A stretch of 64,000 nucleotides of DNA, from the NCBI GenBank assembly GCA_910587425.1, contig CAJUKU010000001.1, positions 161,233-225,232 of the forward strand, in the 5' to 3' direction. Source of the stretch: an uncultured Muribaculaceae bacterium (GTDB lineage Bacteria; Bacteroidota; Bacteroidia; Bacteroidales; Muribaculaceae). The position numbers and the translations under genes are program-made. Below are positions 26,844 through 35,704 of this stretch, piece by piece. The notes beneath the pieces were generated by a model. It searched no databases. It had not been told where the DNA came from and saw only the letters and a list, made by a program, of their open reading frames with translations. Numbering within the stretch: position 1 is the stretch's first letter; every line of letters begins with the position of its first letter.

Positions 26844-28883
26844 TTACCAGATCACCACACGCTCTGCCTCGGGGCGGAACATCGGCTGACCTTCCGTGAT
26901 CGAGAATGCCTCGAAGAAGGGAGCGAGATTACGGAGGCTGACGTTCACACGGTTGCAACCGAGCGAGTGAACGTCGGTCTGCGTGAGCGAGCGTATCTCA
27001 GCCTCGCGGATATTCTGTGCCCACAGGTTGGCATAGTTCATGTAGAACACCTGCAGAGGAGTGAATCCCTCAATGCGTGCCTTAGCCACATCGACGCCTT
27101 TCTTCTTCTGCGAGTCAAGGAAAGCGGTCATAGCCACGCGGAGACCACCCTGGTCGGCGATATTCTCACCGAGTGTGTACTGACCGTTGGCGTGCAGTCC
27201 GGGAAGCACCTCTACGGCATCAAACTGCGCGGCGAGTCCCTGCGCGAGCTTGTTGAATGCCTCGGCATCCTCGGGAGTCCACCAGTCGGTCATATTGCCG
27301 GTGGCATCGAAGTTACGTCCCTGGTCATCGAAACCGTGGGTCATCTCATGACCTATCACCACGCCGATACCGCCGTAGTTCTCAGCATCGGAAGCCTCCG
27401 GATCGAAGAAGGGAGCCTGGAGGATAGCTGCGGGGAACACGATCTCGTTGGCGAGCGGATTGTAGTAAGCGTTGACAGTCTGCGGAGTCATGCCCCACTC
27501 TGTGCGATCCACGGGCTTGCCCCACTTGGCGAGCTGCTCAGCCTGATGCCACATGCTCACGTTGTGCATGTTCTCATAGTATGAGAGGGCGGGATCGATG
27601 TTGAGCGTAGTGTAGTCTTTCCACTTGTCGGGATATCCGATCTTCACGGTGAACGCATTGAGCTTCTTGATGGCGTTGAGTTTTGTCTCATCGCTCATCC
27701 ATGTGAGGTTGAGGATATGCTTGCCGAGCGCAGTGCGGAGATTCTCAACGAGACCCACCATGTAGTCTTTCGACGACTGCGGGAAATACTTCTCGACATA
27801 GAGCTGACCCACAGCCTCGCCCATGGCACCCTCGGTAGCACCGAGAGCGCGCTTCCAGCGGGGACGCTGCTGCTTCACGCCGCTCACCACCTTGTTGAAG
27901 TCGAACGATGCATCGGTGAACGCGTCGCTGAGATAACCCGCTGCCTGATTGACGTAGCGCCAGAGGTAGTAGTCCTTGATCTCACGGTCGGTGAGCGAGC
28001 TGATGAGATTGCTTGCCTGTGTCACCGACTTAGGCTCTGTGACGATCACCTGCTCCGGTGCTTCGATATCCATTGTGGCGGGGAAGAATGTCACCCAGTC
28101 GATCGCGGGATAGTCAGCCTTGAGCTGCTCGAGCGAGCGGGGGTTGTACATCGCCGTGACATTGCGGCTCTCCTCGCGTGTGAGCGCGGAATCGGCGAGC
28201 GCTGTCTCGATCTTCATAACATTCTTCACGATGCGTGCGGCATCCTTCTTCGAGTAGCCGGCATTGCGCATCTGGCGGTCGATGAGCTTGCGGAGAGCCT
28301 CGCGCACCTCTTTGTTGCGCACGTCATCCTTGAGATAGTAGTCGCGGTCGCGGAGAGTCATGCCACCACTGCCGACATACATAGCATAGACGTTGGAGTT
28401 TGCCATATCCTCCATCGGACCTGCGGAGAAGAACGGGCTGCTGTAGTTGCGGTGCATCCAGAGCAGGAGGTCGGTCATACCCTCGTGAGGGGTATCCTCG
28501 ATCTTCTTGAGGTCGGCGAGGATAGGCTTAGCTCCCTCGGCATTGCGGCGGGCGGAGTCCATAGCCTGGTTGTAGATGGTCGACACCTTGAAGGCTACGG
28601 TGCCTGGTTTGGGGTTTGAAGCCCCGAGGTTGAGCACAATCTCTTTTACGCGAGCCTCGGATGTATCACCGAGGATGTTGAACTTGCCATAGCGGGCATA
28701 TTCGTCGGTAAGGGGATGATTTTTCTGCCAGATAGATGTCACGTGCTGGTAGAAGTCCTGTCCGGCGGGGATCGTGTTGTCGATCTCCTTCGGGTCAAGG
28801 CTCTTCAGGTGCTCCTCGGCGGCGGCTGTGCCTGCGGCGGTCAATGTGATTGCCATAGCGAGGGCGAATTTTACTGATTTCAT
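26844..28883 (-). CDS. M13 family zinc metallopeptidase (neprilysin/PepO-like)
   Basis: A 679-aa exported peptidase. An N-terminal signal sequence (MKSVKFALAMAITLTAAGTAAA) precedes the large M13 helical domain and the gluzincin catalytic domain: zinc site HEMTH at residues 512-516 in GVVIGHEMTHGFDDQGRNFD, and the third ligand in ENIADQGGL. The substrate-binding NAYYNP (VNAYYNPLANEIVFPAAIL) is present. These enzymes cleave oligopeptides in the periplasm or on the surface. The C-terminus ends in PEAERVVIW, as usual for the family. The gene lies 20 nt after ubiE and 62 nt after no other signal, so it may be expressed from the purC promoter; an own promoter inside ubiE cannot be excluded. Confidence 0.94.
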   Translation of the reverse strand: MKSVKFALAMAITLTAAGTAAAEEHLKSLDPKEIDNTIPAGQDFYQHVTSIWQKNHPLTDEYARYGKFNILGDTSEARVKEIVLNLGASNPKPGTVAFKVSTIYNQAMDSARRNAEGAKPILADLKKIEDTPHEGMTDLLLWMHRNYSSPFFSAGPMEDMANSNVYAMYVGSGGMTLRDRDYYLKDDVRNKEVREALRKLIDRQMRNAGYSKKDAARIVKNVMKIETALADSALTREESRNVTAMYNPRSLEQLKADYPAIDWVTFFPATMDIEAPEQVIVTEPKSVTQASNLISSLTDREIKDYYLWRYVNQAAGYLSDAFTDASFDFNKVVSGVKQQRPRWKRALGATEGAMGEAVGQLYVEKYFPQSSKDYMVGLVENLRTALGKHILNLTWMSDETKLNAIKKLNAFTVKIGYPDKWKDYTTLNIDPALSYYENMHNVSMWHQAEQLAKWGKPVDRTEWGMTPQTVNAYYNPLANEIVFPAAILQAPFFDPEASDAENYGGIGVVIGHEMTHGFDDQGRNFDATGNMTDWWTPEDAEAFNKLAQGLAAQFDAVEVLPGLHANGQYTLGENIADQGGLRVAMTAFLDSQKKKGVDVAKARIEGFTPLQVFYMNYANLWAQNIREAEIRSLTQTDVHSLGCNRVNVSLRNLAPFFEAFSITEGQPMFRPEAERVVIW

Positions 28884-28903
28884 TACTATATATAAATATG
28901 TGT

Positions 28904-29704
28904 CTATTCTTTATCGGGACGCACGGCGGTGTATATGCTGCATGTGCCGAACGTCAGCGGGTGGCATTTCGTCTGCGTCAGCCTCGCGCGGCGCATCAGC
29001 GCGAGCATATCGTCGCCCTGCGGCACGGCGGCGATACTCTCTGGCAGATAGGCGTAGGCACGCGTGTCGTGCGCCACCAGCCTGCCCACCGCGGGGATAA
29101 TATGCCGGGTATATAGATTGTAGAGCGGGCGCACCAACGGGGAGCGTGGCGTCGAAAGCTCGATGACGCACAGCCTGCCACCCGGACGGAGCACACGCGC
29201 CATCTCGGCATATCCTGCGGCAAGGCTCTCGAAGTTGCGCACTCCGTAGGCTACGGTGACGGCATCAAACGAAGCGTCGGGGAACGGCAATGCGAGGCAG
29301 TCGGCACACTGCAGACAGATCCGCGACCCGAGCCCCGCCTCATCCACCTTGCGGCGCCCCACGGCGATCATCCCCTCGGAGAGATCCACACCTGTCACGG
29401 CTGATTGCGGCAGCATGCGCGCCATCAGCAGGGCAAGGTCGGCGGTACCGGTGGCTACGTCCAGGATGCGGCGGGCACCATGGCGACGCAACATCCCGAC
29501 GGCGCGACGGCGCCACAGCCGGTCGATGCCGAACGTCATGGCGCGGTTCATGAAGTCGTAGGCGGGAGCGATGTTATCGAACATGTCGCGCACCTGCTCC
29601 GCCTTCGAGTCGCCTCGCGAGCCGTAGGGCGTCACCTGCTCGCAGCCGCACCCGGCGGGTGCGGCTTGCTGCGGTGCGTTATTTTCAGAGACTGATGTTT
29701 TCAA
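28904..29704 (-). CDS. ubiE: Demethylmenaquinone methyltransferase
   Basis: Methylates demethylmenaquinone in the last step of menaquinone synthesis, with SAM as donor. Family motifs: [35 protein letters not shown]-binding [32 protein letters not shown], and [29 protein letters not shown]. At 266 aa it is slightly long. No ATG precedes the conserved part: the longest frame starts with TTG at 29704, overlapping purC by 20 nt, and a GTG at 29635 ([11 protein letters not shown]) is an alternative that matches the usual N-terminus better. Menaquinone is the expected respiratory quinone of an anaerobic Bacteroidales. It lies between purC and the M13 gene on one strand. Confidence 0.92.
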   Translation of the reverse strand: MKTSVSENNAPQQAAPAGCGCEQVTPYGSRGDSKAEQVRDMFDNIAPAYDFMNRAMTFGIDRLWRRRAVGMLRRHGARRILDVATGTADLALLMARMLPQSAVTGVDLSEGMIAVGRRKVDEAGLGSRICLQCADCLALPFPDASFDAVTVAYGVRNFESLAAGYAEMARVLRPGGRLCVIELSTPRSPLVRPLYNLYTRHIIPAVGRLVAHDTRAYAYLPESIAAVPQGDDMLALMRRARLTQTKCHPLTFGTCSIYTAVRPDKE

Positions 29705-30638
29705 GACAGTCGAGAACGTTGACCTCTATGCGGCGTGCAAGATCGGAGCAGTCGGCTTTGACAAACGGACGGCCGGTGACATGCTCGTAAAGCTCTATGT
29801 AGCGTTCCGAGACGCTCTGCACGAACTCATCGGTCATCTCAGGCACCTGCTGACCCTCACGACCCATGAAACCATGGTCGATCAGCCACTGGCGCACGAA
29901 CTCCTTGGAGAGCTGGCGCTGCGGCTCACCCTTCTCGAAGCGCTCCTGATAGCCGTCGGCATAGAAGTAGCGCGACGAGTCGGGAGTGTGTATCTCGTCA
30001 ATGAGCATCACCTTGCCGTCGAGCTTGCCGAACTCATACTTGGTGTCGACGAGTATCAGCCCCTTCTCGGCAGCCATCTCGGTGCCGCGCTTGAACAGAC
30101 GGCGGGTATAGTCCTCCATTACCGCATAATCCTCGGCGCTGACTATTCCGCGCGCGATGATCTCCTCACGCGAGATATTCTCGTCGTGTCCCTCGTCGGC
30201 TTTGGTGGTGGGGGTTATGATCGGTTCGGGGAAACGCTCGTTCTCACGCATACCTTCGGGCAGTTTCACGCCACAGATCTCGCGAGCCCCTGCCTGATAG
30301 TCGCGCCATGCGCTGCCGGTGAGATAGCCGCGGATGATCATCTCCACGCGGAAGCCCTCGCAACGCTGTCCGACGGTGACCATCGGATCCGGAGTGGCAA
30401 GGCGCCAGTTGGGCACGATGTCGGCGGTAGCCTCAAGGAAGTAAGATGCGATCTGATTGAGCACCTGTCCCTTGTAGGGAATACCCTTGGGGAGTATGAC
30501 GTCGAACGCCGAGATGCGGTCGGTGGCTACCATGACGAGCAGACGGTCATTGATGTCGTAGACGTCGCGCACCTTGCCGTGATAGACGCCCGTCTGATTG
30601 GGGAAGTGATAATCTGTGTGAGTGAGTGTCGTTGCCAT
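29685..30638 (-). CDS. purC: Phosphoribosylaminoimidazole-succinocarboxamide synthase
   Basis: The purine-pathway step joining CAIR and aspartate to SAICAR. The 317-aa chain is the long form found in Bacteroidetes and eukaryotes such as yeast: [39 protein letters not shown] at the N-terminus, [53 protein letters not shown] (the signature with the metal/ATP site) and a C-terminal GHGFMG-like tail ([10 protein letters not shown]). Start ATG 30638, about 65 nt after a perfect promoter. Its 3' end overlaps the ubiE TTG start. Confidence 0.96.
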   Translation of the reverse strand: MATTLTHTDYHFPNQTGVYHGKVRDVYDINDRLLVMVATDRISAFDVILPKGIPYKGQVLNQIASYFLEATADIVPNWRLATPDPMVTVGQRCEGFRVEMIIRGYLTGSAWRDYQAGAREICGVKLPEGMRENERFPEPIITPTTKADEGHDENISREEIIARGIVSAEDYAVMEDYTRRLFKRGTEMAAEKGLILVDTKYEFGKLDGKVMLIDEIHTPDSSRYFYADGYQERFEKGEPQRQLSKEFVRQWLIDHGFMGREGQQVPEMTDEFVQSVSERYIELYEHVTGRPFVKADCSDLARRIEVNVLDCLENISL

Positions 30639-30705
30639 ATCTTATGATGATTGGTTGTTTTCGTTGAGTGATGCGGGAGCCTGCACCCCCTCGTCTAATA
30701 TGCCA

Positions 30706-30737
30706 CAAAAGTACAACAATAATCGCGGCAACACAAA
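30706..30737 (-). promoter_or_regulatory. Promoter of purC-ubiE
   Basis: Minus-strand TTTG (30734-30737), 20 nt, TACTTTTG (30706-30713): full consensus and ideal spacing. No purine riboswitch-like structure is evident in the short leader. Confidence 0.78.
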
Positions 30738-30798
30738 TATTTTTCGCGCAAGCACGCGCACGCGGGAGCCACCGTACCGCTATCGTTGGAAAAATGCT

Positions 30799-30806
30799 TA
30801 ACTTTG
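30799..30806 (+). promoter_or_regulatory. -7 box abutting lptE
   Basis: TAACTTTG ends 4 nt before the lptE ATG, so the transcript probably has no or almost no leader. No clear -33 TTTG. Confidence 0.5.
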
Positions 30807-30810
30807 CAGC

Positions 30811-31335
30811 ATGAAATCACTACGGACAACAATAACGCTCGCCGCCGCTGCCGCGCTGCTCACACTGATAGCCGCCGGATGCCGCATCAGCTACAAGCTT
30901 AACGGCGCCGCGCTCGACTACAACATATACAAGACGGTGCACATCGACAACTTCCCGATCCGCGCCGCGCTCGTCTATCCGCCGCTGCAGCAGATGTTTG
31001 AGAATGAGCTGCTCGACTACATAACCCGCAACACACGGCTGCAGACCACCGACGCCCGCAGCGACCTCATGCTCGAGGGGGAGATCACCGGCTACTCGCT
31101 CAGCCCGCAGGCGGTGACGGAGGATGCCTACGCATCAAAAACGCGACTCACCATAACCGTGCGCGTCAAATACACCGACAACAAGCAGGAGAACAAGGAC
31201 ATCGACCAGACATTCTCAGCTTACCGCGATTTCGACAGCTCGCAGATGCTCACCGAAGTGCAAGATCAGCTCTGCGAGGAGATCTGCGACGAGCTTGTAC
31301 TTCAGATTTTCAACGCAACCCTCGGTAACTGGTAA
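30811..31335 (+). CDS. lptE: LPS-assembly lipoprotein LptE
   Basis: A 174-aa lipoprotein (hydrophobic N-terminus with lipobox cysteine in LIAAGC) resembling the Bacteroidetes LptE family: after the Cys comes ISYKLNGAALDYNIYKTVHIDNFPIRAALVYPPLQQMFENELLDYI, then SDLMLEGEITGYSLSPQAV and ANKTRLTITVRVKYTDN-like strands. LptE plugs the outer-membrane LptD barrel to deliver lipopolysaccharide. The gene is followed 10 nt later by a hypothetical and then secG, a cluster common in Bacteroidales. The -7 box directly before the ATG suggests a leaderless message. Confidence 0.85.
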   Translation: MKSLRTTITLAAAAALLTLIAAGCRISYKLNGAALDYNIYKTVHIDNFPIRAALVYPPLQQMFENELLDYITRNTRLQTTDARSDLMLEGEITGYSLSPQAVTEDAYASKTRLTITVRVKYTDNKQENKDIDQTFSAYRDFDSSQMLTEVQDQLCEEICDELVLQIFNATLGNW

Positions 31336-31345
31336 ACATAACGTC

Positions 31346-32113
31346 ATGAACGGCAATAACGAGAATATAGCTGCGGCGGTGCGCCGAGTGACGGAAGCGG
31401 CGCGAACAGGATCGCTCCCGGCGATAGCCGACGTCGAACTGCTTGTCGCCGAAGCACCATATTTCACCGTCGGCGCCGCGGCACTGCTGCGTCATCCCGA
31501 CGCACAACTCACCGACACGCAGCGCCGCGACCTGATGGCACGCGTGGCTCTGAACGCCCCCGACTCATCGGCGCTGATGAGCCTGACCGACCGCGACGGG
31601 GCTGAATTCGCCGCCTTCTATCCACCTGCCGATACCGAAGAGACACCGACGACCGACACAGCGATCGACACATTCCTCGCCACCTACGGAAATGTGGATC
31701 CGCGCGAGGCAGCACTGCTCGAACGGTTGATATTCAACCCTGTGGGCGACTATGCCCAGATGCTTGCACGCGAGGAGGGAGCCGCCGACGCCCCCGAAGC
31801 ACCCGCCGATGAGCAGGACCGCCTCCTCGACGCATTTCTCGATAAGTTCACCCCCGCCGAGAGCGACACACAGCAAGAGGAGACCGTTCCTCAGCAGCAA
31901 CCGCACCGCACTGCCACACCACGCCCAAACGCCGAGGCTCCCCTGAGCGAAAGTCTCGCGCGGGTATACATCCGCCGGGGTAGATATGACAAGGCTTACG
32001 AAATTATCCGCTCGCTAAGTTTGAATTATCCGGAAAAAAGTATTTACTTTGCAGACCAATTGCGTTTCTTGCAGAAACTCATCATTAACCAACGCTACAA
32101 AGCAAACCAGTAA
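31346..32113 (+). CDS. Conserved hypothetical protein between lptE and secG
   Basis: A 255-aa cytoplasmic-looking protein with no signal peptide or membrane segment. The N-terminal 75 residues look helical and alanine-rich (GSLPAIADVELLVAEAPYFTVGAAALLRH). The middle (about 100-205) is acidic and Pro/Gln-rich, likely disordered. The C-terminus LARVYIRRGRYDKAYEIIRSLSLNYPEKSIYFADQLRFLQKLI resembles a single TPR-like helical hairpin. The frame is open upstream to 31295, but the ATG at 31346 sits 10 nt after the lptE stop and is the better start. Its constant place beside lptE and secG suggests an envelope-biogenesis role, which is inference only. Confidence 0.7.
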   Translation: MNGNNENIAAAVRRVTEAARTGSLPAIADVELLVAEAPYFTVGAAALLRHPDAQLTDTQRRDLMARVALNAPDSSALMSLTDRDGAEFAAFYPPADTEETPTTDTAIDTFLATYGNVDPREAALLERLIFNPVGDYAQMLAREEGAADAPEAPADEQDRLLDAFLDKFTPAESDTQQEETVPQQQPHRTATPRPNAEAPLSESLARVYIRRGRYDKAYEIIRSLSLNYPEKSIYFADQLRFLQKLIINQRYKANQ

Positions 32114-32121
32114 ACGAAGAT

Positions 32122-32505
32122 ATGTTCGTACTATTCACCATTTTAATCATTATCGCAGCCCTGCTGCTCATCGGAGTGGTGCTCATCCAGAAATCGAAGG
32201 GTGGAGGTCTTTCATCAGCTTTCGCCGGATCCAACCAGATCATGGGCGTGCGCCGCACTAACAGCTTTATCGAGAAAGTGACCTGGTCGCTCGCCGGAGC
32301 AATCGCAGTACTTGCCGTGCTCTCGACATTCGTGATGCCCTCATCGCTCGACCGCACAGGCTCGCGCGTGACAGCTCCCGCCGCAGTCGAGCAGACCGCC
32401 GGTGGCAACTACGACACCCAGCTCCCCGCAGCTCCCGCTGCCGAGACTCTGCCCGCAGCCGCTGCTGAAGCAGCTCCAGAGGCAGCCGAGACTCCCGCCG
32501 AGTAA
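32122..32505 (+). CDS. secG: Preprotein translocase subunit SecG
   Basis: A 127-aa inner-membrane subunit of SecYEG. Two hydrophobic segments (residues 1-20 and about 52-72) flank the conserved cytoplasmic loop VLIQKSKGGGLSSAFAGSNQIMGVRRTNSFIEKVTW. The C-terminal 45 residues are an Ala/Glu/Pro-rich tail, probably disordered and longer than in Escherichia coli SecG. It starts 8 nt after the upstream hypothetical. Confidence 0.94.
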   Translation: MFVLFTILIIIAALLLIGVVLIQKSKGGGLSSAFAGSNQIMGVRRTNSFIEKVTWSLAGAIAVLAVLSTFVMPSSLDRTGSRVTAPAAVEQTAGGNYDTQLPAAPAAETLPAAAAEAAPEAAETPAE

Positions 32506-32725
32506 AGATACACTCTGCCGCTATCGCGCCTTGCATCGCTCCGGCTCCGCCGGCGAAGCAGCCTTGGCGCAGCGCATGGCTCGTGCGCCCAAGGAAAGCC
32601 TCCTCGGGCGCGCGAGCTGTGTGTGCATCCGGATTGACAAGAATACGGTCAATATGCGCACTAATCAAAACCGGCGGCTGAAGCGTTATACAGACGAGAG
32701 TAATCATACACTAAAGAAATAAGAT
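32506..32725. other. 220-bp gap between secG and rbfA
   Basis: No credible gene. It holds a GC-rich hairpin GCGCCC/GGGCGC (32585-32611) and a smaller CCGGC/GCCGG stem near 32545-32560. No TAnnTTTG box is visible before rbfA, so rbfA may be read through from secG or use an unrecognised promoter. Confidence 0.5.
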
Positions 32726-33094
32726 ATGGAATCAACACGTCAAGCCAAAATATCACGCCTGCTCCAGAAAGAGCTGAGCGAAATCTTCCGTCAGCAGACC
32801 GCGAAGACCCACGGTGTCATCGTATCTGTCAGCGCGGTGCGCGTATCGCCCGACCTGAGCATAGCCAAAGCATACCTGTCCGTATTCCCCTCTTCAAAGG
32901 CACAGGAGCTGATGGAGAGCATCAACCACAGCGCCAAGACTATCCGTTACGAGCTTGCGCAGCGCGTGCGCTTCCAGTTGCGCAAGACGCCCGAACTCGC
33001 CTTCTACCTTGACGACTCGCTCGACTACATCGAGCACATCGACAGCCTGCTCGCAACCGACGGCACGGCTGACGCGCCCGAAAGCGCGAAATAA
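32726..33094 (+). CDS. rbfA: Ribosome-binding factor A
   Basis: A 122-aa KH-fold maturation factor of the 30S subunit. Typical features: ESTRQAKISRLLQKELSEIFRQ at the N-terminus, VIVSVSAVRVSPDLSIAKAYLSVFPS, and the C-terminal RVRFQLRKTPELAFYLDDSLDYIEHID. Start ATG 32726; the next gene begins 15 nt downstream. Confidence 0.95.
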   Translation: MESTRQAKISRLLQKELSEIFRQQTAKTHGVIVSVSAVRVSPDLSIAKAYLSVFPSSKAQELMESINHSAKTIRYELAQRVRFQLRKTPELAFYLDDSLDYIEHIDSLLATDGTADAPESAK

Positions 33095-33109
33095 AGCCGG
33101 AACCGACTG

Positions 33110-34348
33110 ATGGTGACACTGCGCATCGCGCTCCGCTACCTGCTATCACGTAAAAGCCACAATGCTGTGAATGTCATTTCACAGATATCTGTGGCGGGCG
33201 TCGCTGTCGCCACGGCAGCGATAGTCTGCGTACTGTCGGTATTCAACGGTTTCTCGGAACTGACCGCATCACGCCTCTCGCGCATAGACGCGCAGCTGCG
33301 CATCGTCCCCACCTCCGGAAAAGTGATTGCCGGAGCCGACTCGATAGCCCGGATGCTTTCCGCTGATAGCGCAGTTATATCATCCGCTCAGCCGGTAGTC
33401 GAGGAGCGCGCCCTCGCCATTTACCGCGGGCGGCAGGTGCCGGTAAATATCAAGGGAGTCGCCGACGACTACTCACGCATAGCCCCCGTGGGCGATGTGG
33501 TGATCGACGGCGAGTTCCAACTCTCCGATGGCGATTACGGGTGTGCCACGCTCAGCGTCGGCTCGGCAATAGCACTCGGCGCGCATCCGGGATTCTACGA
33601 CCTCCTGCAGGTATTCACCCCACGGCGCACCGGGCGCATAAACCCTGCGGCGCCGACACGCGCATTCCGTGCCGACTCGCTGATTGTAGCCGCCGTCTAT
33701 GAGGTGGAGCAGAGCGAATACGACTCCGACCGCATCATAGTACCGTTGTCGACGGCGCGCAAGCTGCTCGACTACACAACCGAGGCTACAGCCATCGAGC
33801 TGGCGTTGCAGCCCGGCGTTGATGAGAAAGATGCGGCAGCAGCCATCACCGCGCGATTAGGGGAGGGTTACAGCGTGCTCAACCGCCTGCAGCAGCAGGA
33901 GCAGTCATTCCGCATGATCGCCATCGAGAAGTGGATAACGTTCGCCATGCTTGCATTCATCCTCGCCATCGCCTCGTTCAATGTGGTATCAACCATGTCG
34001 ATGCTCATAATAGAGAAACAGTCGAACATCGCCACACTCAGCGCGCTCGGCGCATCGCCGGGCATGGTGAGCCGCATTTTCATGCTCGAAGGGTGGCTAA
34101 TATCGTTGCTCGGCGGCATAGCAGGCATTGCGCTCGGCGTGATCCTTTGCCTTGCCCAGGAATGGGGAGGATTCATACGCCTCAACGGTGACCCGTCGCA
34201 GCTCTCAGTCACAGCCTACCCCGTTCAGTTGCAATGGGCTGACCTTGTGATAGTATTCCTTCTCGTGGCACTGATCGGCGCCGCGATCGGAGCGGTAGCC
34301 TCACGCTTCTCCGCCCGCCTCAGCCGCCTCCGTCCGGCAGAAGCCTGA
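33110..34348 (+). CDS. LolC/LolE-like ABC transporter permease (FtsX family)
   Basis: A 412-aa inner-membrane permease with the LolC/E/FtsX layout: one N-terminal membrane helix (about residues 20-45, ISVAGVAVATAAIVCVLSVFNGF), a large periplasmic domain (about 45-275), and three C-terminal helices starting with WITFAMLAFILAIASFNVVSTMSMLIIEK. The opening RIALRYLLSRKSHNAVNVISQISV is typical. The family extracts lipoproteins from the inner membrane or moves other cargo. No ATPase partner is adjacent, so the LolD-like subunit must be encoded elsewhere. It follows rbfA by 15 nt. Confidence 0.88.
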   Translation: MVTLRIALRYLLSRKSHNAVNVISQISVAGVAVATAAIVCVLSVFNGFSELTASRLSRIDAQLRIVPTSGKVIAGADSIARMLSADSAVISSAQPVVEERALAIYRGRQVPVNIKGVADDYSRIAPVGDVVIDGEFQLSDGDYGCATLSVGSAIALGAHPGFYDLLQVFTPRRTGRINPAAPTRAFRADSLIVAAVYEVEQSEYDSDRIIVPLSTARKLLDYTTEATAIELALQPGVDEKDAAAAITARLGEGYSVLNRLQQQEQSFRMIAIEKWITFAMLAFILAIASFNVVSTMSMLIIEKQSNIATLSALGASPGMVSRIFMLEGWLISLLGGIAGIALGVILCLAQEWGGFIRLNGDPSQLSVTAYPVQLQWADLVIVFLLVALIGAAIGAVASRFSARLSRLRPAEA

Positions 34349-34480
34349 CTCACACCTCCCAACCACTTCCATAAGCCCGCCTCCACCGACATTATTCGTG
34401 GTATTTCGTGTTTCATCGCATTTCGCGGGCGCGGATTGCACATTTTTTGCCGAATGTGCAAATAAAACATAAAAAATTCG

Positions 34481-34488
34481 TACCTTTG
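34481..34488 (+). promoter_or_regulatory. -7 box of the serine palmitoyltransferase gene
   Basis: TACCTTTG, 28 nt before the ATG at 34517. No convincing -33 TTTG at 19-21 nt. Confidence 0.5.
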
Positions 34489-34516
34489 CAGCCTGAATGT
34501 CATCAACCTTCCTATT

Positions 34517-35704
34517 ATGAAATTATTACAAACAAAGCTCGCACAGTACACCGCCCCGCAGGAAGCCAAGGCGGCAGGCATTTACCCCTATTTCAGGGCT
34601 ATTTCGAGCGAGCAGGATCCGGAAGTCATAATCAACGGCAAGAAGGTGCTCATGTTCGGCTCGAACTGCTACACCGGACTTGTCAATGATCCCCGCATCA
34701 AAGAAGCCGCTATCGAGGCTACACGCAAATACGGCACAGGCTGCGCAGGCTCACCGTTCCTCAACGGAACCCTCGACCTGCACAAAACACTTGAAGCCAA
34801 GATCGGCGAATACATAGGCAAGGAAGATGTAATGATCTATTCCACCGGATTTGAGGTGAACCTCGGCGTCGTATCGGCACTCACCGGACGCGAGGACTAC
34901 ATACTCTGGGACGAGCAGGATCACGCCTCGATCATCGAGGGTCGCCGCCTGTCGTTCAGCCAGTCGCTGAAATACAAACACAACGACATGGACTCTCTGG
35001 AGAAACAGCTCCAGAAATGCGATCCTGACAAGGTGAAGCTGATCGTGACCGACAGCGTGTTCTCAATGGAGGGCGACGTTGCTGACGTACGTTCCATCAC
35101 CGAGCTCGCCAAGAAGTACAACGCAAGCGTGATGGTCGACGAGGCACACGGCATCGGCGTATTCGGTCCCGGCGGACGCGGAGTATGCCACCACTACGGG
35201 GTAGCCGACGATGTGGATCTCATCATGGGCACATTCTCCAAGTCATTCGCATCTCTCGGCGGCTTCATAGCAACCGACAAGGAGATCACCAACTTCCTGC
35301 GCCACCACTCACGCTCGTACATCTTCACCGCGAGCATCACCCCCGCATCGACAGCGGCAGCCCTCAAGGCTCTCGAGATCATGCAGGAAGAGCCGGAGCG
35401 CCAGGAGCAGCTGTGGAAACTCACCCACTACGCCCTCGACGGATTCCGCAACATGGGCTGCGAGATCGGCAACACATCCACACCGATCATTCCGCTCTTC
35501 ATCCGCGACAACTTCAAGACATTCGCCATCACCCGCGACCTGCTTGAGGAGGGTATCTTCGTAAACCCTGTGGTTTCGCCCGCCGTAGCGCCCCACGACA
35601 CGCTGATCCGTTTCAGCCTCATGGCTACACACTCAATGGATCAAGTGACGACAGCCCTGGAGAAGATCCAGAAGGTGTTCCGCGCACATGGCATCATCAA
35701 ATGA
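34517..35704 (+). CDS. spt: Serine palmitoyltransferase-type alpha-oxoamine synthase
   Basis: A 395-aa PLP enzyme of the alpha-oxoamine synthase group, most like the Bacteroides serine palmitoyltransferases that start sphingolipid synthesis from serine and acyl-CoA. Motifs: NCYTGLVNDPRIKEAA, GTGCAGSPFLNGTLDLHKTLE, VMVDEAHGIGVFGPGGRGVCHH, and the PLP lysine in GTFSKSFASLGGF. The alternative reading, 2-amino-3-ketobutyrate CoA ligase or KAPA synthase, is less likely because no biotin or threonine genes are adjacent and the N-terminal KLLQTKLAQYTAPQEAKAAGIYPYFRAI resembles SPT. It overlaps the next gene by 4 nt (ATGA). Confidence 0.85.
   Translation: MKLLQTKLAQYTAPQEAKAAGIYPYFRAISSEQDPEVIINGKKVLMFGSNCYTGLVNDPRIKEAAIEATRKYGTGCAGSPFLNGTLDLHKTLEAKIGEYIGKEDVMIYSTGFEVNLGVVSALTGREDYILWDEQDHASIIEGRRLSFSQSLKYKHNDMDSLEKQLQKCDPDKVKLIVTDSVFSMEGDVADVRSITELAKKYNASVMVDEAHGIGVFGPGGRGVCHHYGVADDVDLIMGTFSKSFASLGGFIATDKEITNFLRHHSRSYIFTASITPASTAAALKALEIMQEEPERQEQLWKLTHYALDGFRNMGCEIGNTSTPIIPLFIRDNFKTFAITRDLLEEGIFVNPVVSPAVAPHDTLIRFSLMATHSMDQVTTALEKIQKVFRAHGIIK

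Noticed and set aside
27717..28619. 300-codon plus-strand frame inside the M13 peptidase gene
   Set aside because: Antisense shadow with no recognisable family.
32402..32722. Small 106-codon frame between secG and rbfA
   Set aside because: It begins inside secG in another frame and shows no family pattern or start signal.
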